64,000 nucleotides of DNA from Toxotes chatareus (taxonomy: Eukaryota; Chordata; Actinopteri; Toxotidae), in contig JAFBJY010001471.1 of NCBI GenBank assembly GCA_016801885.1, positions 102,203-166,202 of the forward strand, read 5' to 3'. Below, in pieces: positions 35,561-48,339 of this stretch. How positions within the stretch are numbered: position 1 is the first letter of the stretch; the number at the start of each line of letters is the position of its first letter. The translations under genes were made by a program, and so were the position numbers. The notes under the pieces are model-generated. The model was not told where the DNA came from, did not search any database, and was given only the letters and a program-made list of their open reading frames with translations.

Positions 35561-36400
35561 GTTGAGGAGTGGCAGATTGGGGTTAGGAGTTGTATGGGTT
35601 GTTTTCAATTTCTCAATCCACAGTCTCCCTGTAAACTTTCTGTTGGCCCTCTGTCCAAATGGCTGCGTCTGGATACCTGTTTTTCAGATGCTGTGCTTTA
35701 ACTGCATCTGGAAATGCTAATGCCTCAGGAAGGTAGTCAATCTACACTCTACAAAAGTCTTGGATATTATTTTGTTAGTACATTCTGTTAATACAATTTT
35801 CCCCGTTTCCCCACACACATCTTACCTCAGGAACCACTGGTGGTGCAATAAGTCTAGATTAGAGCTGTGGAGAGCTTGGTTTGCTTATTACTGGTCGTCC
35901 AGCAACCCATATGGATTAATAAGGAACTACCTTTTGGTTCTTCTCGTCCTGGTTCCTGTCCTGGGACCACTGCTCCAGCTGCTTGATCAGAGGAGGCTGG
36001 GGCTTGCTTGTGTAGCTGGAGGTTGGTTATCTCCCAATGGGGAGGAGACACACAATAGGCGAGAGGTCAGTGGGGAGGCATCTCCAATCTCTGTAGAGAT
36101 AATTTCATCTATTCTCTCCCCACCAGGTGTTATTTGGGGAATCCTCTCAAGCCAATCTGTTCAGACTGTTTCTGTTACTAGGTTGATACTAACCTAATTA
36201 TTTGTGCTTCTGTTGATCTGCTCACCCATCATGTTAGGCTGAAACCAGTGGCACTCCCTGTGGCTCAGGCAGGTGGAACTCCTCCTGTCCTCCAAACCCG
36301 GGTTGGATGGGTGTCTCGGAAACTCCACAGAAGATGGAAGCAGCGAGTCGAGACCTTAGGAGGGGCTCGGTGGCACTCCAGAAAAAGCAGAGCAGTTTCA
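35560..36400. other. Unassigned region with a 145-codon plus frame
   Basis: The frame at 35760-36197 is open for 145 codons on the plus strand and includes a hydrophobic Leu/Val run (LLVLLVLVPVLGPLLQLL). No family, signal for translation start, or splice context is recognised. It could be chance, an untranslated exon or a transposon fragment. Confidence 0.3.
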
Positions 36401-39400
36401 ATTGTTAACTAGGTCAATCGGGTTTTTATCGCTTTTTCCCCCCGGTTGGATTTGAAATCTGTCTTTGGGGGGTAACTGATTGTATTCTATTAGGATTTTG
36501 AGATAATGGTTTGGAGGATGGAGAGGTTTTTCCCCCCTTGGGTTTAAGTGTTTTTTTTCCCCGATCTAACCCTTTTTTTGGGGGAAGGGGTTTAAAAAAA
36601 CAGAATCATTCCATTTTCCATCCCCTTTTGGTGGAGTTGGGTGCGATACCTTATCAAAAAAGTCTTTGATGAATGGCAAATCCCCCCCCGCCCCCAAGTT
36701 GATTTTTCTCCCGGGCCCCTTCAGCTGGGGAAGCATTGGTCCGTGTCCTCACAAAGATATAAGTACCATATGTGTTTTTTGCCCTTTTGATCCTTTTGAT
36801 GTAAAAAATTTTTTGGTTGATGCACAGGCTGCAGTAAGTACACACCAGAGAAAGGTTAGAATAAAAAAGGGAGCGAAACTTTGGGGACTGGACAGGTTCT
36901 CGATTTAGGAAGAAAAAAAACCCATGATATTTCTGCAAAATTTGACGGAAGGGGGGACTACTGTTTTTTAAAAGGAAAAGGGAAACTGGAAATAGATCAG
37001 CCCAAGGTTTTTCAGTAATCGACATTTGTGTTTGTCAGTGTCTGGTTTAAAAGTTAATTTTTTGAAATGTTTTGTCCAAATGATTTTTAAAATTTGGGGG
37101 GACGAACTACCCATAACCCAGTGGTTTGATTTGTCTTATCTTCATGGACAATGTTGAGTGTTTTTAATGCTGTTGATTGTGGGATATTTCTGGTTCTCCT
37201 TAACTTTGTTTTGGTGTTGTGTAGTTTGTTTTAAAGGGGAAGGATTTCTGGGAAGTCTGTACTGTTGAAACAAGATCCTTTAAAAAAAAATTCCCCGGGG
37301 AAATGGGGGCAAAAAACCCACAGTCCTGTCCTGTGGAAAGTTGACTTCAGAGTTGAAAAAACAAACATGAGGCTTCTTTCATGATCAATTTCTACTTCCG
37401 GTATTTTTGCCCAAAATTCCCTCTTTGTTTTTCTCCCCTAATGTTTCCTTGAAAGGCTTGGTGGAGAGTAACCAGAGGGGAAATTTGCACAAAAAAACAA
37501 ACATTTAAAGATACCCGATTTTTTTAGGGGTAATTTGGAAATTTACTGTTTCATGAAATGGACAGTGGATTTTGGGATCCCTGGCAAGATGGAAAAAGGG
37601 AAGAATTGATCAAACCCCAGTGTTTTGAATGGAAAGGGGAATGATATATTTTAAAATGTTTTGGGGTTTTTTATCCTTTATTTGGACAGTAGAAAATGAC
37701 GGGGAAATCAGGTGGGGGCAGAAGCATTTTTTCCCAGTAAACTGAATTAGGGATGTTGTTAGATGTTCAGAAGCAAGGTTTTTACAGAGGTCCCCCTGGA
37801 GCATTTAGGGTTTTTCCATTGAAATAAGCTGTGATGGCATGCTTTTCATTCGTCACGGGGTTGAGGGGTAACTTGCCTTGCACTGTGTTGGTCCTGTTTG
37901 GGAGGGGGGTGACCATTCCCAACCTGACCTTCTCCCCCTTTAGCTTTGTCTTCAGTGCTACCTCCTGTGTTTATTTGTAGACTGAAGCCTATTTAATTCT
38001 CTGTTTTCAGCTAAAGACTTTTGGCTTCACCAAAAACTCTGATCGGGGGTTTTTTCCCCCTCTTTTTATTTTATTTTGATTTCATTATTTCCTGTTTACT
38101 GATCTTTTTTACCATCACAGCGTTTTTACTACAATAAAAAACAAACTTTTGCTTTTTTTTTAAACTAGGAAAGGTTGTGAAAATGAAATGTGTTTCTCAG
38201 TGAGTTACATCATTTTTATTAGTGGTTCAGATGAACAAATCAGTTTGCTGTGCAGTAAAGGGAAGCCGCAGCGTTCCAACGCTTTGTGATAGGGCTTTCC
38301 AGCAAAAATGGAAACCTCCCAATGGAAAAACACTTTTGTTAGAACGGGTAGTTTTAGATGTAAATTTCCACCCCCTCACCTTATTTGTATAAGGAAGCTG
38401 GTGTATTTGTTTGGAAAGCTTGCTCTGTGGTTTAAACCACCCCCCTTGTCTCTTTTGCCCTAGTAAAGTTCACTACATCCCAAACAATATTTCCCCTTTT
38501 GAAAAAATAAGTTTTTTTCATGGTGATATAAAATTAAAAATTTTTAAGTTATTACCAATCATTTAACTTATTTGGAAACTGTAGTGATGTGAGATGTGCT
38601 GGTGGCACCAATTTCTAAAGGGGACGTAAATTCACTGAAACATCTGGATAAAAATGAATCAACCCACCCAATAGTTAACCCCTTTCCCCAAAACACAAAC
38701 ATCCCCATGGTGGCACTGGGGGAAAAAGCCTGGGGATCACCAAAGTACGGGTCATCCCCCGAGGATCATGAAGTCCAAAATTTCATGTCATCTCAGTGTT
38801 GTGAACCCCCACGTTGGCACGAGGTTCATGGTAAAAACTATAATGAGAGGGAAAGGGAAAGCAAAAGGACTTATCTGTATAATTTTCCCCAAAAGTGATT
38901 TCCCCTCCTCATTTTTTGTTTTTTATTTTAACCTTATTAAATAGCAGCAAAACCTCAGATGAACTGACAGTTTTTTTGACTTCTTGATCAAAAAAAAAAC
39001 TTACTTTTCTGAACACTAAACTGGAAATAGAAAAAGGGAGAATTTTTAAGAAAAAATCAATTGGTCACTTGTTGAACACGGGAACCTGTTCTTTTCAAAA
39101 AACCAAGAACAACAAGAAATCAGGCCTCGGGTTTCAAAGATATTCAAACTGACTGCAATTGTCAGTGAAGGAATCGTGCCATATAGGGAACTTTATACAT
39201 AAACTTGGCATGTCTAAGCAGAATTTTGGGCCCCCTTTTTTTGTACCATGGATAGAGTCTTTCCCTTCTTTTGATGAAGTTTTTTATTTGTCATTTTAAA
39301 TTAAAGATTTTTTCATTTTTTTTTCAATCTATTTCACAAAAAGTCAATCCCCAAAGGGGGCCTTACAGGGGGGTTTTTTTAAACGGCATTGAGGCGGGGC

Positions 39401-42400
39401 CCCGTTCCTTAAAGATGGGCTTTTTCGCGGGATGGGTTGAATTAAATTTGGGTCCTTGCTTTGTAAAGTTTTTTTTTTTCCCCTTTTTCTTTTCCCCTTT
39501 TTTTGGGGGTTTTTTTCCCCGGGTTTTTTAAAACCCATTGTTCACTGTCAGCCCCGGGCCTTTAAAAAGACACAATTTTGGGGAAAAGTTTGTTTCATAA
39601 AAGTCACATATAATCCATATTACAGAGCCCAACCTCACTGCTCACAAAACAAAAACCCAAAAGACAAACTTTTGTTGGATGGGAGTTGGCCATTACCTGA
39701 TTTTAAAAAGATGGAGAGGAGAAACACCCCTCAGTAAAAAAGTAAAGAGTAAAACCCAGATAAACACAAGAGATGCGCTTTTCCAATTTAACATCCATTT
39801 TTTTATGACAATCAGCAGGGGTAAATGTTTTACATTTACCCCCATTAAAACCCAAATTATTGCTTTAAACAAACTTTTTAAATCTGTGAACGGGAAAACA
39901 GTTTGATTGTTGGAAAAATCTTCTTTTCCAAATTGGAATCCTTTCATCATCTCTAAATTTTGGGCCCCAAAAAACAAAGAAGAGAGTTTAAAGCTCAGGA
40001 AAAATAATCCCCCAGTCAATCAAACTAACCAGCACCCCCTGTTTCCACTTCACATCTACTTATTATTTCAAAAGTTTCAGTTTTTACATTTACCTATCAC
40101 TAGGTCCATTTTGTCTTATACTGAACACAGGTTCCTCCTTTTGGCTTTGACCCTTTGATGTTATTTTCCCCATTCAACAATTATGTCCTGTAGAAAACCG
40201 AATGGGTGTAGGATTTAAAGCTAGATCAGCTTTGTTGAAGTGTTTCAGGCTGTTTGTTCCCCCTTTTTGGTTTAAGGGACAGTAAAACAATCAGTGATTT
40301 CTTCCCTGTAGTAAATTTGGTGCTGAAATTTTTCCTGAAAACCTTAGTCCGGGGCGGGAATCTAAAATATGTTGATGTTTTTGAGGTGGCAGGGATGCAT
40401 TTGGATGAGGTTCATTTGCTGTGTTTTGAGTGTGGAGAAAACTGTTGAGGCTGGGACAGAAAAAGTTTGGAATTTTCTGCCATTTTAGACTCTCAGCTCT
40501 GATTCTTGTTTTCTGTCCATCAGCCATTACAGGACTGTATTCAGCCTAGTTTTGAAGGATTTAATTTTTAACGTGAAATTTTCATATGAAAAAGGTACAT
40601 TCATTATTTGAAATTTTCCTTTCTTTTTTCCTTTTTTTTGATGATGGTCACTAAGCCCAAATCTTGTAGTTTCAAATTCAGCCTCATCAGTGTGAGAGCA
40701 TTGTTTAAAGTTTCATAGACTAAAAGGTTCTGGAAGTTCTCTTAAAAAATGGACCCAAAATTTCTCTAAAAAATTGCACATCCAAACACTAATGAAAATT
40801 TGATTTGTTTGGGAAAAAGTGAGACACACCCCCCCCTCTTGTTTAGTTTAAAGAGTCCAAATTCTGAAGAATGACACAATCAGAAAATACATTTACCTTT
40901 AGGAAATTTTGTGCCTGCTCCAAATACTAGAGCAGTTGGGATACATTATTTTCTGTTTTTTTTCTATAAAACGTAAATTATTAGCTATGGATGAATAAAA
41001 CCCGAATTTTTTTGGGGCCCAGATAGATGGATTAATGTGTCTGTAACCCCTTTTGTCCCCCCAAACAGAAATAGTTATATTTTGTTATTAAAAACAGCAT
41101 CAGGAAAAACAATAACAGTGATCAATACAGGTCCTGTTTGCAAGCCCTATATTCTCCATGATGGTGTGTTGTGTGTGTGTGTGTGAGGGAAAAAAGAAGG
41201 ATGGGAAAACTGAAGCTTGAATTTTTTTGCCCACAATTACCCAAAAGGGCCATTTTGACTTTCATTTCCAGGTTGTTTTTCCAGTTCAATTCCCCCACAC
41301 AATGATGTTTTATTTCTTTGGTTTTGAAAGTTCTTAAAGGGGGAGGGAGAAATTTTTTCTTCATTTTTTTTTTTCTCCTAAAATTTTTTTTAAAGTTTTT
41401 CAAGATTCAAAAAACAGATTTTTTTTTGGTGGGAGAAAATGACAAACTGTTCCATCTTTTATCAAAATTTTATAGAAATTGAATTATTCTTGACGGGAAG
41501 GGGGGAGTTCGGGAATTGATGACTCGTCTGTGCTCTTTCACTCTCAAAGGAAGTATATTTCCCTCTTATTATGATTTTGGGATTGTAACTCAGCTTTACC
41601 ACAACATTTATTGTACACCTGTATGTTTTTTCCCGTGACCCTTTTTTCCTGTTTCATTCTCTCCCCCTCCTAAAACATACAAGTCCTAAACGAAAAAAGT
41701 GTAAAAAACAAATCCATTATTGAAACATAATGGCTGGATGATTTAAAGGGGAAACAGATTTTCTGAATGTGAGTAAATTTTTTATTAACAGCAGGGGGGG
41801 GGAGACGGGGGTTTTTTCCCAATCCCTCTGTGTTGGTTTGGATTTCAGCATTTAACAATACACACAAAAAATTTTAAAACCCTAATACAAATTCACACCC
41901 CCTTTTTCATCAGAGACCAGCTTAAAATAAGTCCAGATGGAACAGCCCCGGCCCAAATTTTTTCTTTGAGAAGACTGCTGAACTTCAGCTGCCATCACCT
42001 CGAGGCTGCTCTTTTTGCCCCTGCTACTTCAGAAGACTGCGTCCTCCCCAGCCCCACTCACCCAAAACCCTTTAAAAAGAGCTCTGCTGTAACGGGAACA
42101 GAAAAAGTCAGAGGCTTCCCCGGGGGGCAAAACCCTCTGTCATTCAGGTGTTTTCAGGAAGGGACGTACCACAGACCTTCAAACTCAGTCAGCATGACGG
42201 CCCCCCAAAATAAACACCCACGGTACGGAATTTTCCCTCTCAGCCCCGGCCTATGGAAAACCCAGGACATGAAATCCAAAGGGAAAGGACGGCGGGGTCC
42301 CCCGGTGTATCCAGAAGAAGCATGGTGCCCTTTTAATCAGCTGAAAAAGCTCCGCGCTCTTCCCCGACGAAGCCCCTGTGGGGGTTTCATTTTCAAAGAA

Positions 42401-45400
42401 AGGCTCAGATGAAGCCAGGGGAAAGAAACCCAGTTGAACCTCGTGAACAAGACTGGGATTTTCCTTTTCCCTGTTTCCCCCTCTGCTTTTCCAAAAAACC
42501 CGGGGACCTTTAACCCTTTTTCCCCCAAACCAGGAACTTAATCCGGGGAAAAAGGGGGAAGGAAAAAACCGTTTTCGGGCTTTGGGGGTTTTTGAGCTCT
42601 TTTTATTTGCCCACGCTTTTTTTCCTGGGGGAAAAATGGGAAATTTGAAGGAAAAAAAAGTTTTTTCCAAAATTTCGGGTTGATGTTCTACATCCCCTTG
42701 TTTTATTAAAATTGCATTTTATTTTCCCAAAACTGGGTAAGAAAAAAAGGTAAAAATTTTGCCTTTTTTAAAATTAAAAACCAGAGGAAAAAAAAAAGCC
42801 CTTTAAAAAATTAAAATAAAAAATATTTTTTAAATAACATTTGCATATTTTCCACTTTTGATATATGATGTATTATAAAAATATATGTCTTTTCAGTCTA
42901 AAACCCTTCTTTTATCTACGGGGTCTTTTAGTCCCATAAAAACAGTGGTGTTCGTATTTCGGAAAGTAAGAAAAATTAGTTGGTCTCTTTGGGATAAAGC
43001 CTTTTCTGTGTCAAACAAGTGTGACGCAGTTTTTTCCCATTTTCCCTGTGAGCCACTAAAGCTGTTTCTTTTTTTTTTTTCCCCTCGGCTGCAGTAGCAT
43101 CTACAGAAGAAACATTATTATTATTTTTTGTCACACAGTAAAGTTTTAAATGAACATTACTCAACGGTTTTTTTATTTACACTGCCCGGATAAAAAAGAA
43201 AAAAAGAATTCACAAAGGCCTTGTTTCTTTCATTTCCAGCCCATGTTTCTTCCCCCAGAAAACCCTTTTGGATGTCATTTTAAAAGCTAATGTTGGTGAA
43301 TCTGAGGTTTTGACTGAAAAAGAAAAGAGATTTTTTTAGCCCCTGAGGACTCACTCTGGACTGTTTGATAGATGTCCAAAAAAAGTGCCCCCTAAACAAA
43401 CTACTCCTCATGGGACTGTCTGGGAACTGGTGTTTTTGTCAAAGAATTCTTTTTCACTTTTCCCTCAGGCCCTTTCAGTTTTGGGGGAATTTTAGCCCAA
43501 GGACAGAAAGCGAACTGTACACAACTCTAAAGGAAAAGGGATGTTAAACATTTAAATGATTCGAAATCCTTTTGGGGCAAAAAAAAGGTCCCCCCAGGCT
43601 GATGGCAGTAACCTGCGAATTCCAATAATGGTTTTACCTCTAAATGAAGTTCAAAATATTATTTTTTTGAAACACAGGATGAAGACAATTAGTTTAAAAA
43701 TAATCATTTAAAGGTTTATGAGGCCTCTTTATTTTAATCCTGTTGCTGTAGATTTTCCCAACCCCAAACAATGTGGACGGGGAAGTGAAGCAAACAAGCT
43801 CTCAGTCAGCACCATGGAAAGAGGGCCAGAGATGACTTTTTCTCTACAGACAAAACAATTATCACTTTTACACTCTTTTTTTTCTAAATGGTTCTTTTTT
43901 CAGTGTTACTAAATTGTAAATCACATTTTCAATCATCCCCTTTTCATCTCTTTTTTCTCCACTTTTTTCCCCCAGATCCGCCCGTTCCCCTGCAGCCCTC
44001 TCCACTGACTTACTGTTGCAGGGTGTAGACAGATATTTCCTCCTTCTGTCCACATGCGGGTCAGTCCCACCACCGAGTGGAGCTTCAGTGTATGGTTAAT
44101 GAAATTACGGTTCCGTAAATGTGGCCTGGCCCATCAGTGAATTTTTGTTGGGTTGATCGAGGTTTGTAAGAAATTATGGTTCTTCCTTTTGCATCATGAT
44201 TTTCCAAAATCTTTCAGTTCAAAAACAAAAAAAATCTGAAAGTAAGGTTTCCATCCATCCATATCGGGATAAGAAGAAAAGATTTTATTGTTTTAAAAGC
44301 TCTGAATCTGCCTCGTTAAGCTCTCTCCCCCCTGGCGGGACCCCGATGGATGATTCAAGAAAAGTTGCAGACACTCTTGATACTTGTTCTCTGATGCTTG
44401 CTCGGAGCTCCTTTCCTCTGCTGGGTCTCTCCCCGGGTAAAACCCCTCTATCTTTTAGCTACTCCATCCCAGTTTTTTTCCCCCACAGCCCCCCACTGAT
44501 TACCTGGCTCTGCGGGAAAGCGTTTGTTTTATGCTTTTTGCTGTTTTGTTCTTTTCAGCTCTGTGTTGCACACTGCAGCAATCAGCTGGCATAAGTATAG
44601 TTGTTTTGAACAGCTGCAGTGACTCAGTAACTCAAAAAAAACTACTGCTTTCTCAGATGAAAATCAAGGATCAAAAAAGTCCTAGTCATTCTGAAAATAA
44701 AAAATAAAGAATCAGCTTTTTTTTCTGGTTTCTTTCCTGACTAAACACTCAGAAAGTATCGGGTAGTTTTCAAAACTATGATGAATCATTTGGGCCCAAA
44801 GTTTTTTTCCTCATTGCCTCTCTCACCCTTTTTTTCTTTTTACCCTTTCTCTTCCTCTGTTCCTCTTTTTGTTATTCAGAGACACTTTTTTTTTTGGGGG
44901 AATTTTCAGCCCCTGTCTTTAAATTTCCCAGGTAATATTCCATTTTTCCCCCAGTAGAACTGGTGGAAACGTTTTAACTATAAAAAAACCCCACATCTCT
45001 GTCTTTCCCCCACATTCACCTTTCTCACATTTTTTGACTTTCTTTTGGAAATGTTGCTGTTTTGCCTTTTTAAAATGATGCAGTTCATTCTGGTGTCTAC
45101 TGCCCCCTTTGGGTTTATATACGTTGTCTCAAACACCCCCAAAGAAACCAAGTTCATATGTTTTTAAAAGAAAGCCGCAGCCGGGCCCAGAATGGGGGTT
45201 AAAAAGACTGTTTTTGGGTGACACACACACCCTTAGGACACATGAAAACATTTTTACACAAGGGCAAAAATGACATATAGAAACAAAATAACAGCATGTA
45301 TTTTAGTTTCCCCTCTAAGACAGGTATTGGCATGGGGTTTCATCAAGCTCTTTATTTTACACACAAAAAACCCCAAAAACCCTTTTTATTTTTTAAAATT

Positions 45401-47640
45401 GGTGATAGAGGACAAAAGATTTGGGGATAATGAGGTTGGGTTAGGTTAAGAGCGCCCACTCTGTATGAGTGCTCCATTATGTTTTTAAAATTTTTAAAAT
45501 CTTCATTTATAATCCATAAAAAAGATTAAAATGCCCCTTTTAAAAAATTTAAAATTTTGATAAAGATTTAAATATTTTTTTTCCAAAAAAGAGGGGTTTA
45601 AGGACCAGACACAAGGGAAAGGGTTCACTTACAACGGGGCGGGGGCTACTCCCTTCCCGGGGCACTGTCTGCAGTAGTGGGGAAAGGGATTTCAAAGTCT
45701 TTCAGACAAAGTCTGCTGAGTCAGCAGTGCAGGGATGGGCCCCCCAAAGGGGGGAAAAACTTGTCATCAAAATGCCTATGTTGGAAAAATTTAATTCCAC
45801 TTTTTATTTTCCAAGGATCCAAGGCTTCAATAAAGAGAGATTCAGACCTCTTTTAACATGGCAGTTTTGGGGGTTGGTCAGTATGGAGGTTTTCTTAAAC
45901 TGTGGTCGTTGAAAATAAAACCTGGCGGGGAAAGGGAAAATTTTCTATACATTAAAATTTAAAAATTTATCCCTAAAGGTTGGTAACTGTGAAAATGAAG
46001 AAGTTGAAAAATTTTTGAAATTTCTTAGATTCAGCGAGGGGGGTGGTACACTGCACCTGAACATTTCATACAAAACCCCCATTATAAAACGAGACAGTGA
46101 AAAATAAAACAAAATATAACACTTAAATTTTTTTAAAAAGGAAAAAATACCCGTAAACTTTTGGTAAAGGTAAAGTCGGGACTTATTTCGGGTTTCAACC
46201 CATGTTTTATTAAAATGTATTTACATAAATTAAAATTTTAAAAATTTATAACAAAGCAACCAGGCTGTCAAACTTTTTTTTGATGATGTTTCCCGGTTTT
46301 TCCAAAACTGCGGGGAAGCGGGGAATTTGCAAAAAAGTGGAATAAGCAGAAAAGGCGTTGGTGAATAATAATATATTTTGGTCAGGCTCTGCACTAAGAG
46401 AAAATAATGGAAATTAGCTCCTCCATAACCCCATGATGGAGTGATTAATCTGTTCTACGGGTTCAGCATCTGTGAATGAAAAAAAAAGACAAATCCGGGG
46501 GAGGTGGGGGGGAGGTGGAGCTTGTGTGTCTGGAGACTTTTAGAAGGACAGAGCACGGGGACAGTCAGAAATATATTTTTTTCAGACCCAGGGGAAACCC
46601 ACAGGGATGATTGACTTGAAGAGCTGTTCTCAGAGCAGCTCAGACTGCAGCCTAAATCTTCATTTTTTCGGTTCCTTGTCACTGCGGGATGAAGCTCCCC
46701 TCCCTCCCCTCCCAGTAACATGGAAACGGTTCACAAAAAAGCTGCTGCTTTTTAAACCCTCTCTGGATCATCGGGACCGCTGCCCTCGCCCCAAAAAGTC
46801 CTCTTCAGTCTCCCCTTTAGAAATATCAATAACCCGCCACTGTTGAGAGAAAAAAGAACAAAGGGTGAAAAATCAGTGTTTGAGACTCACTTCTCAGCTG
46901 TCAGTCACTGATGCAGCACATCCAGTAAAAAAAAAGGGGACTTAGTCCTTTCAGGAAAAAAGGGGAGCAGCTGGGGGTTTAGCAGTTTCCCTCTCAGCTC
47001 TCATTTAAACGTTTGGGGGAAAAGACACTGACGGGAACCCCTGAGAACTTTTGCTCAAGTCTGTTTCTCTAAACTTTTCCTCAAGCCCCACAGTGAAATA
47101 AACTGCTGGGTTATTTTCTGCACAAACAGTTTAGTGATGGATTCACTGCTTTACATTAAACTCATGTTCCTTTTGAAAGAGTCTCTGTGTTTGATGAACA
47201 TCTGATCTGCTTCAAAAATTCAAAACAAATAAACATGGGGGCTGTCACTGAAAGTATCTGACAGATGGACAGATATCAGATGTGATCACTGGACTTAGAG
47301 GGTTCTCTTATCAGACCATGCTGAAAAAATGTCATGATGTTTCTCTAAAATAGGCCAGTGATTTGGGTGCGTCAGACGATCTCAGGCTGTGAAAAAGAAA
47401 AACTCATCAATTTTTACTGTTAAAATGGACAAAAACAGTCTCAGATTGAGGGAGGGAGGACAGTTGGCCAATGGGGACAACTCTCATCCTGTGGGGCTGT
47501 CAGCTGTAACCCAGTTTTTTATTTCCTGTTGACATGAACACAACCAAAAAAACAGATCCCTTGCTTTTGGCTGCTTGTTGGCTACTGTCCCCTTCTCTGT
47601 CTTTCTTCCCATCCTGAGGCCCGCCCCGTTCTCCTCCCCC
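36400..47640. other. Long low-confidence stretch, homopolymer-rich, no gene identified
   Basis: Dominated by runs of T, A, C and G that abut one another (for example 39460-39540 and 49900-50000 style sequence), as in badly polished consensus. Frames at 41966-42412 (plus, 148 codons), 42251-42670 (minus) and 44196-44594 (plus) are the longest, but none shows a recognisable domain. Two fairly clean patches (44400-44600 and 46600-47400) may be exon or UTR sequence of an immune-type gene, which I cannot confirm. A TG microsatellite lies at 41162-41185. Confidence 0.4.
38640..38860 (+). repeat. Fish-type interspersed repeat fragment
   Basis: Carries the ordered blocks ATGGTGGCACTGGGGGAAAA, GGGGATCACCAAAGTA, GGTCATCCCC, GAGGATCATGAAGTC and AAATTTCATGTCATC. 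These match a dispersed repeat I recall from many teleost genomes (GTGGCGCTAGAGGAAAAGTC type). The class is uncertain. The 100-codon plus frame over it is incidental. Confidence 0.5.
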
Positions 47641-47769
47641 ACAGCTTAATGAAAAACCCCTGGGAAAGGGTTTGGGGGTTTTTAGGAACACTGGGTCTTT
47701 TTGCGAACTGTGTTTGGACAAACCCAGAAAAAGATGGACGCTCCAACCCTCTAAAATCAGAGTCCACCA

Positions 47770-47890
47770 CAGTTACCTGCAAATCAGACAGATCCTTAGG
47801 GCTGAACCCGCAGGTTTTTTACTCAGGGCCAGGGGTCTCAGATGGAGGGTTATTTCCCGAGCTGAGGAAAAACTGGATCTCTGACAACTC
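47770..47890 (-). pseudogene. NLR leucine-rich-repeat exon, copy 6 (most distal)
   Basis: Reverse translation across frames reads as a start like LSEIQFF, then a LRNNPSSETPGPE-like segment, matching the SLKPNPSHLRHLDLS pattern of fish NLR LRR exons. The usual CAG acceptor before GTTGTCAGAGATC is degraded here (GCGCGAG before TTGTCAGAG). The intron to its right contains AACATTTGGA-type sequence shared with the other units. Confidence 0.6.
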
Positions 47891-48339
47891 GCGCCCCAAC
47901 CTGAATAAAGAATAAAAGATGTGAGTTTGGGGGAAAAAAGTTCTCTTTAAAGCGTTGGTGTTTCATCTCTTTCAGCAAAGAAGGTTGAGAATGCCAAGTT
48001 TGGAAAATGGAAACTCCAAACACCTGAACCAACGGATCCAAAAAACAGTCAGATACTAAAAAGTCAAACCCTTTAATAATGCAACATGCGCCTTCAATAA
48101 AAACATAGTGACTTCATCTTTAAAATCTTACCCCGTGGCTCCATCTATACAAATTTTTTTAATTTTTAATTCACAAAAATCCTAAAGTTTGAAGGGCAAA
48201 CTGTCAGGCTGAAGTTTGGGGAAGGCAAAAATGATTGAGACAAATGGAAAAGATTTTTACTTATTAAGGTGCGACATTTAACAAACATTGGTTTTTCGAA
48301 TATCGAGTCAAAACAAGTTTTCACTTTCTAGTTGTTGGA

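Noticed and set aside
35760..36197. 145-codon plus frame with a hydrophobic run, possible membrane protein
   Set aside because: Only one hydrophobic stretch, no recognisable family, and no supporting context; left as unassigned.
41966..42412. 148-codon plus frame
   Set aside because: Lies in homopolymer-distorted sequence with an overlapping 139-codon minus frame; no domain or splice context.
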